Positions 50,955 to 60,422 are shown, counted from the first letter of the stretch. The stretch is DNA of 64,000 nt from Hyphomicrobiales bacterium (GCA_027484605.1 JAIXSR010000005.1:88853-152852), one strand, 5' to 3'. Notes: generated by a model not told the origin, from the sequence alone. Numbers and translations are program-made.

Positions 50955-51910
50955 GGTGTCGCCCCCAGAGCCGAGTGGGCCGAAAGGACCTGGCCCCCGA
51001 TCATCGCGGCAAGGGCCAGCAGGGTTTCGGCTGCCGGCCGGTGCGTCAGGTGCCGGACGAAGCCGAAGCCGTGCCGCAGCGCGATGCGGCGCATCTCCTC
51101 GTTGATCGAGGCGATCCGCTCGCGATAGCGCAGGGCGATATCCTGCGCCTCGCCGACACGCCAGGTCTCGTCGGTTTCGAGCGCCTCGAATTCGAACTCG
51201 CCGGCGAAGGGGAATTCCTCCTCCACGGGGTCGCGGATCAGCACCACCGTGCCCCTGGCGCCGCGATGGGCGATCCGGGCGATCCGCTCGGCGAAAAGCG
51301 GCATCGGCATGATGAAGTCGCCGATCAGGATCACATGGTCGTGCCGCTTGACGGGCAGGCTCTCGGGCAGGGCTTCCATCGTCAGGGGGTCGATGCCTGA
51401 CCGGTCCTGCCGGAGCAGCGCCTCGGCCAGGCGCATGACGATATTCCGCGAGGCCATCGGATGGGTCCGGCCCGGCAGGCCGACGCGTTCCCCGGCATGG
51501 ACCAGCAGATCGGCCAGAGCGAGGCCGATCAGCACCGCCCGGTCCCGCTTGGCGCGGCCGGCGATGCGCGAACCGAAATGCATCGAGGCCGAGAGGTCGA
51601 TCCAGAGCCAATGGGCAGAGGCGCTCTCCCATTCGCGCTCGCGGACATAGAGCCGGTCATCCCGCGCCGAACGGCGCCAGTCGATCCGGCTGGTGGATTC
51701 ACCGGCCACGAAGGGACGGAATTCCCAGAATTCCTCGCCCGGTCCCGGGCGCCGCCGGCCATGGATGCCGAGCTGGAGCTGGGCCGCCACGTTCCGCGCC
51801 TCCACCACGAGATGCGGCAGCACTTCGGCAAGCTGCGCAGCCTCGCTCGCCAGCGAAAGGGGCACCTTGCCGGCGAAGGGGGGAACGGAATGGGCTTCCT
51901 CGACCTTCAT
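50951..51910 (-). CDS. DUF58 domain protein, MoxR cluster
   Basis: A 319-residue soluble protein with the DUF58 signature GRRRPGPGEEFWEFRPF, followed by DSTSRIDWRRSARDD-like GESTSRIDWRRSARDDRLYV and a VWA-like domain (HWLWIDLSASMHFGS). DUF58 proteins are partners of MoxR-type ATPases, and in many bacteria the moxR-DUF58-vwa set affects stress tolerance or maturation of secreted enzymes. It follows moxR by 20 bp and overlaps the BatA/DUF4159 gene. No membrane helix is seen. Confidence 0.88.
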   Translation of the reverse strand: MKVEEAHSVPPFAGKVPLSLASEAAQLAEVLPHLVVEARNVAAQLQLGIHGRRRPGPGEEFWEFRPFVAGESTSRIDWRRSARDDRLYVREREWESASAHWLWIDLSASMHFGSRIAGRAKRDRAVLIGLALADLLVHAGERVGLPGRTHPMASRNIVMRLAEALLRQDRSGIDPLTMEALPESLPVKRHDHVILIGDFIMPMPLFAERIARIAHRGARGTVVLIRDPVEEEFPFAGEFEFEALETDETWRVGEAQDIALRYRERIASINEEMRRIALRHGFGFVRHLTHRPAAETLLALAAMIGGQVLSAHSALGATP

Positions 51911-51930
51911 GCGCCCTGTCCTCGGGGCTG

Positions 51931-52944
51931 TCAGGCGAAGCGTTCGGTCAGCGACCGGATGATCTTGCTGATCGTTTCCCCTTCGGCCCGTGCGGCGAAG
52001 GACAGCGCCATCCTGTGCTTCAGCACCGGCTCGGCCAGCGCGACGACGTCATCCAGCGAGGGCGAGAGCCGGCCATCGATCAGCGCGCGGGCCCGGATGG
52101 CCAGCATCAGCGCCTGGCTGGCCCGCGGGCCAGGGCCCCAGACCAGCTTTTCGGCAAGCGGCGTTCCGGGCAGCGGACGGGCCGAGCGGACGAGATCGAG
52201 GATGGATTCGACAATGCTGTCGCCGACCGGCAGCCGCCGGACGAGGCGCTGGGCGGCAAGGATGCCCTCGGCGGAAAAGACAGCCTGGATCTCGCTGGAT
52301 TCGGAACCGGTGGTTTCGATCAGCATGCGGCGTTCAGCATCCCGCTCCGGGTAGTCGACGTCGATTTCGAGCAGGAACCGGTCCAGCTGGGCTTCGGGGA
52401 GCGGATAGGTGCCTTCCTGCTCGATCGGGTTCTGCGTCGCCAGGACATGGAAGGGCTTGGGTAGGTCGTGCCGCTGGCCGGCAATGGTCACGAAACCTTC
52501 CTGCATCGCCTGCAGCAGCGCCGATTGCGTGCGCGGGCTGGCACGGTTGATCTCGTCGGCCATGAGCAGCTCGGCGAAGACGGGGCCCTTCACGAAGCGG
52601 AAGGCCCGCTTGCCGGGCGTCGGCTCCTCGAGGATCTCGGTGCCGAGAATGTCGGAGGGCATCAGGTCAGGCGTGAACTGGACACGCCGCGCATCGAGAC
52701 CGAGCACCTTGCCCATGGTTTCGACAAGCTTGGTCTTGGCGAGGCCGGGAACGCCGACGAGAAGGGCATGGCCACCGGAGAGCACGGTGACGAGGGCTTC
52801 GTCGATCACGCGTTCCTGCCCGAAGATCGCCTTGCCGATCTCGGCCCGGGCCCGGACCAGATTGGCCGCGGCATCCTCGGCCATCCGGACGAAGGAGGCG
52901 GCGAAATCCGCGGGCTGTTCCGACGAGGTGGGTGCTTCCCGCAT
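51931..52944 (-). CDS. MoxR family AAA+ ATPase
   Basis: A 337-residue cytoplasmic AAA+ ATPase, the head gene of a four-gene cluster. Walker A is HALLVGVPGLAKTKLVE, Walker B is LLMADEINRASPRTQSALLQAM, and sensor and arginine-finger regions follow (LATQNPIEQEGTYPLPEAQLDRFLLE). It begins with IGKAIFGQERVIDEALV. MoxR ATPases act as chaperones on VWA-type partners. The start ATG at 52944 has GAAGGAGA eight bases upstream; the ATG at 52965 is an alternative. A 224-bp gap separates it from the divergent DUF1285 gene and holds a palindrome. Confidence 0.92.
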   Translation of the reverse strand: MREAPTSSEQPADFAASFVRMAEDAAANLVRARAEIGKAIFGQERVIDEALVTVLSGGHALLVGVPGLAKTKLVETMGKVLGLDARRVQFTPDLMPSDILGTEILEEPTPGKRAFRFVKGPVFAELLMADEINRASPRTQSALLQAMQEGFVTIAGQRHDLPKPFHVLATQNPIEQEGTYPLPEAQLDRFLLEIDVDYPERDAERRMLIETTGSESSEIQAVFSAEGILAAQRLVRRLPVGDSIVESILDLVRSARPLPGTPLAEKLVWGPGPRASQALMLAIRARALIDGRLSPSLDDVVALAEPVLKHRMALSFAARAEGETISKIIRSLTERFA

Positions 52945-53035
52945 GGCCGATTCTCCTTCTCGCATACCCAGTCAATCTGGAACGGCACTGCCCGGTCGGC
53001 AATGCGCGAAACGACACGACCCCCGATTTTGCGGT

Positions 53036-53049
53036 ACACAACTTTGTGT
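53036..53049. promoter_or_regulatory. Palindrome ACACAA-CT-TTGTGT between moxR and the DUF1285 gene
   Basis: A perfect inverted repeat of two 6-bp arms around CT, AT-rich against a GC-rich background, sits in the divergent region between 52945 and 53168. It is a candidate operator that could control both directions. Confidence 0.4.
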
Positions 53050-53168
53050 GCCGGTCCGGGCTCCCGGGGATTGTCTCGCAATTCCGGTGCCAGTCGAGGC
53101 GGCAAACATGGCGGCGACAAGGCGGAATGGCTTTGCGTTTGCCGAAACGCGTCTTACATCAGCGCAAC

Positions 53169-53762
53169 ATGAGCGCCGATATCCGGATCCCCGATCTGCC
53201 CGCCGGGCTGCCCTCGCGATTCCTCGAGGCGGCCATGGCCCATGGCGGTCGCGCGCTGCCGCCCGTGGAGCGCTGGAATCCGGCCTATTGCGGCGAGATC
53301 GACATGCGGATCGCCCGGGACGGGCGCTGGTTCTACATGGGGACGCCGATCACGCGGCCGGCGCTGGTCAAGCTGTTCTCCACGATTTTGCGCAGGGACG
53401 AGGATCGGCATGTGCTTGTCACGCCGGTCGAGCGGGTGGGGATTGCGGTCGAGGACGCGCCCTTCCTGGCTGTGGAGATGGCCGAACTGGCGGCGCAGGG
53501 TGCGCCTGGCCTCGCCTTCCGCACCAATCTTGACGAAATCGTCACCGTCGATGCCGCCCATCCCGTCCGGTTCGATCTGGAGGCCGGCGGCGGGCTCAAG
53601 CCCTATGTGCTCGTCCGGGGCGGCCTCTGGGCCCGGCTCACGCGGGCGCTCGCGCTCGACCTTGCCGAAAGGCTGACCGAGATGCCGGATGGCCGGATCG
53701 GGCTGGCCGTGGGCGGGCTGTTCTTTCCGGTTCCACCGGCGGAGGAGGCCGAGCATGCGTGA
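53169..53762 (+). CDS. DUF1285 family protein
   Basis: A 197-residue soluble protein of the DUF1285 family. It has WNPAYCGEIDMRIARDGRWFYMGTPI (shortened), RPALVKLFSTILRRDEDRH and YVLVTPVERVGIAVEDAPFLA-like blocks, all usual for the group. Its structure in other species is a beta-rich fold of unknown role. The ATG lies at 53169. Its end overlaps the Nudix gene by eight bases, and the order DUF1285-Nudix-DUF6111-cca is conserved in alphaproteobacteria, so the four are probably one operon. Confidence 0.87.
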   Translation: MSADIRIPDLPAGLPSRFLEAAMAHGGRALPPVERWNPAYCGEIDMRIARDGRWFYMGTPITRPALVKLFSTILRRDEDRHVLVTPVERVGIAVEDAPFLAVEMAELAAQGAPGLAFRTNLDEIVTVDAAHPVRFDLEAGGGLKPYVLVRGGLWARLTRALALDLAERLTEMPDGRIGLAVGGLFFPVPPAEEAEHA

Positions 53763-54396
53763 CACGATGTCGCGTCCGGTGGATCTGCCCCGGTTCGTTT
53801 CCCGGGCGCGGGAATTGCTGCTGCCCGAGCCGCGCGATGCCCAGGCCGGCGGTCTTCCCTATGGCGACCACGTGATTGCCGGGCTGCCCATGGAACCGGG
53901 CATGCTGGAGAAGGCGAAGCCGGCCGCCGTGCTCTATCCGGTGGTGAAACGCGCGAGCGGGCTGACCGTCCTGCTCACGGAGCGTTCGGGGCATCTTTCG
54001 ACGCATGCCGGGCAGGTGGCCTTTCCGGGCGGGCGGATCGAGCCCGGAGAAACGGCCGCCGCCGCAGCCCTGCGCGAGGCAGAGGAGGAGATCGGGCTGC
54101 CGCCCGACCGGGTGGAGCCGCTCGGTTTCCTGCCGAACTATTTTTCCGGGACCGGCTTCCGGGTGCAGCCGCTTGTGGCCCTGATCGAGCCCGATCTCGA
54201 ATTGCGGCCGGACCCTTCCGAGGTGGCGCGGGTCTTCGAAGTGCCGCTGGCGCAGGCCCTCGATCTTGCCCGTTACCGGCAATCAACGATTTTCTGGCGG
54301 GGCCGCGAGCGCATCTTCTATATCCTCGACCACCACGATGCCTATATCTGGGGGGTGACGGCGGGGATCCTGAGATCCCTCGCCGAACGTTTCTAG
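53755..54396 (+). CDS. CoA pyrophosphatase-like Nudix hydrolase
   Basis: A 213-residue Nudix hydrolase. The Nudix box is complete: GGRIEPGETAAAAALREAEEEIGL. The preceding LTERSGHLSTHAGQVAFPGG fits the NudL/CoA-diphosphatase motif LLTxRxxxLxxHxGQVxFPGG, so the likely reaction is cleavage of CoA or its derivatives to phosphopantetheine and 3',5'-ADP. The ATG has GGAGGAGG seven bases upstream and overlaps DUF1285. The DUF6111 gene begins 15 bp after its stop. Confidence 0.92.
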   Translation: MRDTMSRPVDLPRFVSRARELLLPEPRDAQAGGLPYGDHVIAGLPMEPGMLEKAKPAAVLYPVVKRASGLTVLLTERSGHLSTHAGQVAFPGGRIEPGETAAAAALREAEEEIGLPPDRVEPLGFLPNYFSGTGFRVQPLVALIEPDLELRPDPSEVARVFEVPLAQALDLARYRQSTIFWRGRERIFYILDHHDAYIWGVTAGILRSLAERF

Positions 54397-54411
54397 ACAG
54401 AACGAGGGTTC

Positions 54412-54675
54412 ATGGCGCGCATTGTCTTCGAACTGGCCGGCTTCTTCATCCTGCCTTTCCTCTGCTATGCGGGTTTCCTGATGTGGCAGCAGCGCCACCC
54501 GCGCGCGGCAAAGAAGATCCTCACGCGGAAGGCGCTTCAATGGCAGACCCTGGCCGGGGTGGCGCTGATGGCGATGGTCCTTGTTGTCTACGGCCTCACG
54601 GATGAATCGCATACGGGCGCCTATTCGCCGGCCATCTTCAAGGATGGCCAGCTGGTACCGGGACGGGTCGAGTGA
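54412..54675 (+). CDS. DUF6111 family small membrane protein
   Basis: An 87-residue protein with two membrane helices (about 7-24 and 46-63), separated by a basic loop RHPRAAKKILTRKALQ. The C-terminus is HTGAYSPAIFKDGQLVPG, a stretch conserved in this alphaproteobacterial family. It lies between the CoA pyrophosphatase and cca genes, overlapping cca by four bases. Function unknown. Confidence 0.8.
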   Translation: MARIVFELAGFFILPFLCYAGFLMWQQRHPRAAKKILTRKALQWQTLAGVALMAMVLVVYGLTDESHTGAYSPAIFKDGQLVPGRVE

Positions 54676-55907
54676 GAGACGGGCAGGCCGCACAACGCCT
54701 CGATGCGCTGCTGGCGGACCCTGTCCTCGCCAACCTGATGGTTGCGCTCAACCCGCCGGGCGAGGAGACCCGCCTTGTCGGCGGCATCGTGCGCAACGCC
54801 CTGCTGGGCGAGCCGACTGACGATGTCGATCTCGCGACGACCCTGCTGCCGCCGGATATCCTCAAGCGTGGCAAGGCCATGGGCTGGAAGGCGGTGCCCA
54901 CCGGCATCGAGCACGGGACGATCACGCTGCTGCGTGCAGGGCGGAGTTTCGAGGTCACGACTCTCAGGCGCGATGTCGAGACGGATGGCCGGCATGCCCG
55001 CGTTCTGTTCGGCCGCGATTTCCGCGAGGATGCCGCCCGGCGTGACTTCACGATCAATGCGCTTTCCCTGGGCTTTGACGGACGGCTGCATGATTATTTC
55101 GGCGGCGAGGCCGATCTCGTTGCGCGGATGGTGCGCTTCATCGGCGATCCCGATACCCGCCTGCGCGAGGATTACCTGCGTGGCCTGCGCTTCTTCCGCT
55201 TTTCCGCCCGCTATGGCGAAGGGCGGCTGGATCCGGCCGGGATGGCGGCGATCGCGCGGAACCGGGCCGGATTTGCCGGCCTCTCGCGGGAGCGGATCCG
55301 GCAGGAAGTGTTCAAGCTGCTGATGGCGGCCCGCGTCCTGCCGGTCCTGGAGCAGATGGACGCGGCCGGCCTGTTGCCCGATCTTCTCGGGATCGAGAGC
55401 GATCTGGCGCGTTTCGCTGCCAGGGCCCGGCTGCAGGCGCAGCATCCGCACCTGCCCTGGCCCGCTTTGGCGCGGCTGGCGGCGCTCCTTTCGCGCAAGG
55501 GGCTTGTCGATCCGGCCTTGCAGGAGGCGTTGCGGCTGTCGAACGAGGAGATGCGCTGGCTCGAGCAATGTGCCGGCGCGGAGGATCTGATCACCCGCGG
55601 GGCGGCCCATCTGGCGAGCTGGCTGGCGGAGGATTTCCCGCTCGCCGCCGGCGAGGCCATCGCGCTCGCGGCGGCGGTTTCGGCGGAGCCGGAGCGCATC
55701 CTTGCGCTGGCCGAGGCGGCGGAGAAGCATCCGCGGCTGCATGTTTCCGGCCGGGATTTCCTGGCTGCCGGCTTCACGCCGGGGCCGGTGGTCGGGGCGC
55801 GGCTGGCCGCCTTCCGCACGGCCTGGATCGAGGCCGGCGCACCGGAATCGGAAGCCGAGCAGCGCGCGATGTTCTCGTGGTTCCTCGGCGGCGGTACCGG
55901 CCGCTGA
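54672..55907 (+). CDS. cca: CCA tRNA nucleotidyltransferase
   Basis: A 411-residue class II CCA-adding or poly(A)-type nucleotidyltransferase that adds or repairs the 3' CCA end of tRNA. The head domain has RLVGGIVRNALLGEPTDDVDLAT, with the catalytic Asp-Val-Asp, followed by TVTTLRRD-like VTTLRRDVETDGRHA and RRDFTINALSL. The neck block is EDYLRGLRFFRFSARYG. The C-terminal half is helical. The start is GTG at 54672, overlapping the DUF6111 stop (GTGA). It converges with hemF, two bases apart. It is the only clear CCA enzyme in the window. Confidence 0.93.
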   Translation: MRDGQAAQRLDALLADPVLANLMVALNPPGEETRLVGGIVRNALLGEPTDDVDLATTLLPPDILKRGKAMGWKAVPTGIEHGTITLLRAGRSFEVTTLRRDVETDGRHARVLFGRDFREDAARRDFTINALSLGFDGRLHDYFGGEADLVARMVRFIGDPDTRLREDYLRGLRFFRFSARYGEGRLDPAGMAAIARNRAGFAGLSRERIRQEVFKLLMAARVLPVLEQMDAAGLLPDLLGIESDLARFAARARLQAQHPHLPWPALARLAALLSRKGLVDPALQEALRLSNEEMRWLEQCAGAEDLITRGAAHLASWLAEDFPLAAGEAIALAAAVSAEPERILALAEAAEKHPRLHVSGRDFLAAGFTPGPVVGARLAAFRTAWIEAGAPESEAEQRAMFSWFLGGGTGR

Positions 55908-55909
55908 GA

Positions 55910-56806
55910 TCAGGGCCAGCGGACCGAGGGCGGCATCGAGGAGAGGATCGACTCGACATTGCCGCCGGTGCGCAGGCCGAAGATCGTCCCGCGATCATAG
56001 AGCAGGTTGAACTCGACATAGCGACCGCGGCGGACCTGCTGCTCTTCCCGGTCGGTTTCCGTCCAGGGCCGCGCGATATTGGCGCGCAGGATCGGGATAT
56101 AGGCGTCGAGGAAGGCCTCGCCGACCGCCCGCGTGAAGGCGAAATCCGCCTCCCAGTCACCGGTGGCGACATAATCGTAGAAGATGCCGCCGATGCCGCG
56201 CGGCTCGTTCCGGTGCTTGAGGTGGAAGTATTCGTCGCACCAGGCCTTGTAGCGCGGGTAGTCGCGGCCATGGGCGTCGCAGGGCGCCTGCATCGCGGCA
56301 TGGAAGGCCTGCGAATCCGGGTCCTGCTGGTCGCGCCGACGCACGAGAACCGGTGTGAGATCGGCGCCGCCGCCGAACCATGCCTTCGATGTCACCACGA
56401 AGCGGGTGTTCATGTGCACGGTCGGCGCGTTCGGGTTCCAGGGATGGGCGATCAGGGAGATGCCGGTGGCGGCGAAATTCGGATCGGCATCGGCGCCGGG
56501 AATTTCCTTGGCAAATTCCGGCGCGAAGGTGCCGTGGACATGGCTGACATGCACCCCGGCCTTTTCGAAGACGCGCCCGCGAATCATTCCCATCGTGCCG
56601 CCGCCGCCCGGCGATCCGTCATGGTTGTTGCGGCTCCACGGCTTGAACTCCGCCTTGCCGGGCATGGTCGCTTCGGGAAAGAACGGCCCCGTCGCCTCTG
56701 CCTCGACGGTCTCGAAGGCTGCCATGATCCGCTTCTGGAGGGAAAGGAACCATTCCGAGGCGCGGGCACGGCGGGCGACGAGGTCAGGCTGGTCGGCAAG
56801 GGTCAT
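55910..56806 (-). CDS. hemF: Oxygen-dependent coproporphyrinogen III oxidase
   Basis: A 298-residue enzyme that turns coproporphyrinogen III into protoporphyrinogen IX with O2 in heme synthesis. Diagnostic blocks are [30 protein letters not shown] (first part of it), [26 protein letters not shown] and the late [18 protein letters not shown], all from the HemF signature. Length equals E. coli HemF (299). The presence of HemF shows aerobic growth, fitting the bc1 genes next door. It follows trmL by 23 bp on the same strand. Confidence 0.95.
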   Translation of the reverse strand: MTLADQPDLVARRARASEWFLSLQKRIMAAFETVEAEATGPFFPEATMPGKAEFKPWSRNNHDGSPGGGGTMGMIRGRVFEKAGVHVSHVHGTFAPEFAKEIPGADADPNFAATGISLIAHPWNPNAPTVHMNTRFVVTSKAWFGGGADLTPVLVRRRDQQDPDSQAFHAAMQAPCDAHGRDYPRYKAWCDEYFHLKHRNEPRGIGGIFYDYVATGDWEADFAFTRAVGEAFLDAYIPILRANIARPWTETDREEQQVRRGRYVEFNLLYDRGTIFGLRTGGNVESILSSMPPSVRWP

Positions 56807-56829
56807 ACGGTCCTCTTGTCATGTCTTCT

Positions 56830-57354
56830 TTACAGTTCCCTGTCCGGTTGTGCATCCGGCGACGCGAAACCGTCAAGCTGGCGCAAGGCTTCGGCGACCA
56901 GAATGGCCCCGGAAACCGCGACATTGAGCGAGCGCAGGCCCGGCTGCATCGGAATGATGATGCGGGCATCGGCATCGGCCTGCACGGAATCCGGCACGCC
57001 GGCGCTTTCCCGGCCGAGCAGGATGATGTCACCCGGCCGGAACAGGAAACGATGATGGGCGATGGCGCCGCGTGTGGTGGCAAGGACGAGCCGATGGCCT
57101 CGCGCGCGGATATCCGCCCGGAAATGCGCGTAGGAGAGATGCCGGGTCAGGTCGAGCCGGTGGAGGTAATCGAGGCCGGCCCGGCGCAGGTTGCGGTCCG
57201 AGGCGTCGAATCCGGCGGGTTCGACGAGATCGACCGGCACGCCGAGGCAGGCGGCGAGCCGGAACAGCGTGCCGGCATTTTGCGGAATGTCGGGCTCGTA
57301 GAGGGCAAGCCTCAGGGGTGAAGGCGGAAATGCCGTTTCGTGGGGGTCGACCAT
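56830..57354 (-). CDS. trmL: tRNA (cytidine/uridine-34-2'-O)-methyltransferase TrmL
   Basis: A 174-residue SPOUT-class methyltransferase that methylates the wobble ribose of tRNA-Leu. It shows LALYEPDIPQNAGTLFRLAACLG, then VLATTRGAIAHHRFLFRPGD, LLGRESAGVPDSV and RIIIPMQPGLRSLNVAVSGA, the trefoil-knot region that binds SAM. Length and order match E. coli TrmL (157). It heads the trmL-hemF pair and is divergent from petA across about 245 bp. Confidence 0.93.
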   Translation of the reverse strand: MVDPHETAFPPSPLRLALYEPDIPQNAGTLFRLAACLGVPVDLVEPAGFDASDRNLRRAGLDYLHRLDLTRHLSYAHFRADIRARGHRLVLATTRGAIAHHRFLFRPGDIILLGRESAGVPDSVQADADARIIIPMQPGLRSLNVAVSGAILVAEALRQLDGFASPDAQPDREL

Positions 57355-57424
57355 TGTTCAGGGCCAGGGAGAGCGGAAAGGGATGGACAAGCGGTATAGA
57401 CGGTGCCATGAGCCTTGCAATTCA

Positions 57425-57446
57425 GGATCGTTCCAATATGCGATCC
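57425..57446. promoter_or_regulatory. Inverted repeat and weak promoter before petA
   Basis: GGATCG-N10-CGATCC (57425-57446) lies 150 bp upstream of petA. A TTGCAA box (57415-57420) and TATGCG (57437-57442), 16 bp apart, may form a weak promoter that this repeat overlaps. The 245-bp region otherwise shows no reading frame or clear hairpin. Confidence 0.3.
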
Positions 57447-57599
57447 GGCCGGGCGCTGTCCGGAACCGGGTGGAACGGCTGAGGCAATTCGCCTCTCCTT
57501 TCCGGCGGGCGGAATGCTATCTGCCCGGGGACGTTCCTGAGGCTGTCGCCGGGCATCTCCATGGTCGCGGTGCGCCAGGGTGAAGGAAGGATTAGGATT

Positions 57600-58139
57600 G
57601 TGGCTGATCAATCGATGAGCGAACCGAACCGCCGTGATTTTCTGTTTCTGGCCACTGGCGCTGCCGGTGCCGTTGCTGTGGGTGGCGTGGCCTGGCCGCT
57701 GATCTCGCAGATGTCGCCGGATGCCTCGACCATTGCGGCGGGTGCGCCGGTCGAGGTCGATCTGGCGCCGATCGCCGAGGGGCGCGCGATCACGCTGAAA
57801 TGGCGTGGCAAGCCGATCTTCGTCCGGCATCGCACCGCGGCCGAGATCGAGGCCTCCAAGAAGGACGACAAGTCCGGCCTGCCGGATCCGCAGCCTGACG
57901 CCGTCCGCGTCCGGGCCTTCGAAGGCAAGGCGCAGGAGCAATGGGTCGTCGTCTATGGCAACTGCACCCATCTGGGCTGCGTGCCGATCGGCTTCTCCGG
58001 TGATTACAACGGCTGGTACTGCCCGTGCCACGGCTCGCATTACGACAATGCCGGCCGTATCCGCAAAGGCCCGGCGCCGCGCAACCTGGACATCCCGGAA
58101 TTCGCGTTCCTGTCCGCGTCCAAGATCCGTATCGGCTGA
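57600..58139 (+). CDS. petA: Ubiquinol-cytochrome c reductase, Rieske iron-sulfur subunit
   Basis: A 179-residue subunit of the cytochrome bc1 complex. A twin-arginine-like start (NRRDFLFLATGAAGAVAVGG) anchors it in the membrane. The [2Fe-2S] head has GNCTHLGCVP and YCPCHGSHYD, giving the two Cys and two His ligands and the disulfide cysteines. The start is GTG at 57600, with AGGAAGGATT upstream; an ATG at 57615 is possible. It begins petABC: cytochrome b follows after 24 bp. The complex oxidises ubiquinol and reduces cytochrome c. Confidence 0.95.
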   Translation: MADQSMSEPNRRDFLFLATGAAGAVAVGGVAWPLISQMSPDASTIAAGAPVEVDLAPIAEGRAITLKWRGKPIFVRHRTAAEIEASKKDDKSGLPDPQPDAVRVRAFEGKAQEQWVVVYGNCTHLGCVPIGFSGDYNGWYCPCHGSHYDNAGRIRKGPAPRNLDIPEFAFLSASKIRIG

Positions 58140-58163
58140 GCGAATTCAGAGTGAGAGACCCGA

Positions 58164-59471
58164 ATGGCTGAGCATCATTCTTCCTATGTGCCCAAGACCG
58201 GGTTCGAGCGCTGGCTCGATGCCCGCCTGCCGATCGTCCGGCTCGTGCATGATTCCGCCGTGTCCTATCCGGTCCCGCGGAACCTGAACTATTTCTGGAC
58301 CTTCGGCGGCATCCTCATGTTCATGCTGGTGTCGCAGATCGTGACCGGCATCGTGCTGGTCATGCATTACACGCCGCATGTCGATTATGCGTTCCAGTCG
58401 GTCGAGCATATCATGCGCGACGTGAATTACGGCTGGCTGATGCGCTACATGCATGCCAACGGCGCGTCGATGTTCTTCATCGCGGTCTATATCCACATCT
58501 TCCGCGGCATGTATTACGGATCGTACAAGGCCCCGCGCGAAGTGCTCTGGATCCTCGGCGTGGTGATCTTCCTGCTGATGATGGCCACCGCCTTCATGGG
58601 CTATGTGCTGCCCTGGGGCCAGATGAGCTTCTGGGGTGCCACCGTCATCACCAACCTGTTCTCGGCGATTCCCGTCGTCGGCGAGACGATCGTGGTCTGG
58701 CTCTGGGGCGGCTACTCCGTCGACAACCCCACGCTCAACCGCTTCTTCTCGCTGCATTACCTGCTGCCCTTCATGATCTTCGGCGTGGTCATTCTCCATG
58801 TCTGGGCGCTGCACCATGTCGGCCAGAACAATCCGTCGGGCGTCGACGTGAAGAACTACCAGAAGGATACGGTGCCGTTCACGCCGTTCGCGACCGTGAA
58901 GGACCTGTTCGCCATGGTCTGCTTCATGATCTTCTTCGCGTGGTTCGTGTTCTATATGCCGAACTTCCTCGGCCATGCGGATAACTACATCCCGGCCGAT
59001 CCGCTGAAGACGCCGGCGCATATCGTTCCGGAATGGTACTTCCTGCCGTATTACGGCATTCTCCGCGCCATCCCGGACAAGCTCGGCGGCGTGGTGGCGA
59101 TGTTCGCCTCGATCGCGATCCTCGCCTTCCTGCCCTGGCTCGACACGTCGAAGGTGCGCTCGGGCAAGTATCGCCCGTGGTTCAAGGTTGCCTTCTGGAC
59201 CTTCGTGGTCGTGTCGGTGCTCCTCGGCTATACCGGCTCGCAGCCGACCGACAAGGTCGTGCTGGCGATCGGCGGCCGGACCGTGATGGACATGGTCGGC
59301 TTCGCGCAGATCCTGACCGCGATCTATTTCGGCTACTTCCTCATCGCGCTGCCGCTGCTCGGCCTGATCGAGAAGCCCAAGGCGCTGCCGGCCTCGATCG
59401 CCGATTCGGTGCTCGGCCCGGCCGGGAGTGGCCATATTGTCGGTGCGCATGCCGCGCCGCCCAAGCACTGA
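58164..59471 (+). CDS. petB: Ubiquinol-cytochrome c reductase, cytochrome b subunit
   Basis: A 435-residue membrane protein with eight helices, carrying hemes bL and bH. Typical blocks are [54 protein letters not shown] and [16 protein letters not shown] (the PEWY quinol site), followed by a C-terminal tail. The length matches Rhodobacter cytochrome b (about 440). It lies between petA and petC with gaps of 24 and 19 bp. The histidine heme ligands are in the second and fourth helices. Confidence 0.96.
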   Translation: MAEHHSSYVPKTGFERWLDARLPIVRLVHDSAVSYPVPRNLNYFWTFGGILMFMLVSQIVTGIVLVMHYTPHVDYAFQSVEHIMRDVNYGWLMRYMHANGASMFFIAVYIHIFRGMYYGSYKAPREVLWILGVVIFLLMMATAFMGYVLPWGQMSFWGATVITNLFSAIPVVGETIVVWLWGGYSVDNPTLNRFFSLHYLLPFMIFGVVILHVWALHHVGQNNPSGVDVKNYQKDTVPFTPFATVKDLFAMVCFMIFFAWFVFYMPNFLGHADNYIPADPLKTPAHIVPEWYFLPYYGILRAIPDKLGGVVAMFASIAILAFLPWLDTSKVRSGKYRPWFKVAFWTFVVVSVLLGYTGSQPTDKVVLAIGGRTVMDMVGFAQILTAIYFGYFLIALPLLGLIEKPKALPASIADSVLGPAGSGHIVGAHAAPPKH

Positions 59472-59490
59472 GGACGGGAAGGAAACCATC

Positions 59491-60363
59491 ATGACAACGT
59501 CTTCGCGTTTCCTCCTCGCGGCCCTTGCCCTTTCGGGCTTTGCCGCCCTCGCCCAGCCGGCCGTCGCGGCCGGCGGCGTCGAGCAGCCGCCGCGCCAGAA
59601 ATGGAGCTTTTCCGGGCCGTTCGGCACGTTCGACCGGGCGCAGCTCCAGCGCGGCTTCAAGGTCTATCGCGAGGTCTGCGCCTCGTGCCATGGCCTCGAA
59701 AAGGTGTCCTTCCGCAACCTGTCGCAGCCGGGTGGCCCCGGCTTCACCGACGGCCAGGTCAAGACGCTGGCGGCTGAATACAAGGTGATGGACGGCCCGA
59801 ACGAGGCTGGCGAGATGTTCGAGCGCCCGGCACGCCCGTCGGATCGCTTCCCGAAGCCCTTCCCCAACCCGGAAGCGGCCAAGGCAGCGAATAACGGTGC
59901 CGTACCGCCGGATTTCTCGGTCATCGCCAAGGCCCGCACCTATGAGCGCGGCTTCCCGTTCTACCTGTTCGATGTCGTCACCCAGTACCAGGAACAGGGC
60001 GTGGACTACATCACCGCGCTGCTGCTCGGCTACGAGGAACCGCCGAAGGGCGTGACGGTCGAGGCGGGCCTGCACTGGAACCGCTATTTCCCGGGCAACA
60101 AGATCGCCATGGGCAATCCGCTGGTCGCCGTGTTCGACGATGCCGGCAAGCCGCATGATGCGGGCTTCTACACCGATGGCACGCCGGTGACGCGCGAGCA
60201 GGTGGCCCGCGATCTCACGGCCTTCCTGATGTGGGCGGCCGAGCCGAAGATGGAAGAGCGCAAGCAGACGGGCGCCAAGGTGATGCTCTGGCTGATCCTG
60301 CTGGCCGGCCTGCTCTATCTCACCAAGAAGCGGATCTGGTCGCGGCTTGAAGGCGCGCATTGA
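59491..60363 (+). CDS. petC: Ubiquinol-cytochrome c reductase, cytochrome c1 subunit
   Basis: A 290-residue exported, membrane-anchored cytochrome. A signal peptide ends at about residue 27 (AQPAVAA). The heme site is EVCASCHGLEKVSF, and the distal part holds AMGNPL with the methionine ligand. A C-terminal helix (KVMLWLILLAGLLYLTKKRIW) anchors it. It lacks the long c1/b fusion seen in Bradyrhizobium, so petB and petC are separate here. It closes the pet operon, and a clear terminator follows about 25 bp later. Confidence 0.96.
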   Translation: MTTSSRFLLAALALSGFAALAQPAVAAGGVEQPPRQKWSFSGPFGTFDRAQLQRGFKVYREVCASCHGLEKVSFRNLSQPGGPGFTDGQVKTLAAEYKVMDGPNEAGEMFERPARPSDRFPKPFPNPEAAKAANNGAVPPDFSVIAKARTYERGFPFYLFDVVTQYQEQGVDYITALLLGYEEPPKGVTVEAGLHWNRYFPGNKIAMGNPLVAVFDDAGKPHDAGFYTDGTPVTREQVARDLTAFLMWAAEPKMEERKQTGAKVMLWLILLAGLLYLTKKRIWSRLEGAH

Positions 60364-60387
60364 GCGCTGCGGCTTTCCGGGATGACG

Positions 60388-60411
60388 AAAAGGGGCTCCG
60401 GCCCCTTTTTT
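60388..60411 (+). terminator. Rho-independent terminator after petC
   Basis: A stem AAAAGGGGC / GCCCCTTTT with a TCCG loop and a T tail lies 25 bp after the petC stop. It closes petABC and separates it from apt. Confidence 0.9.
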
Positions 60412-60422
60412 CATGCGTGGCT

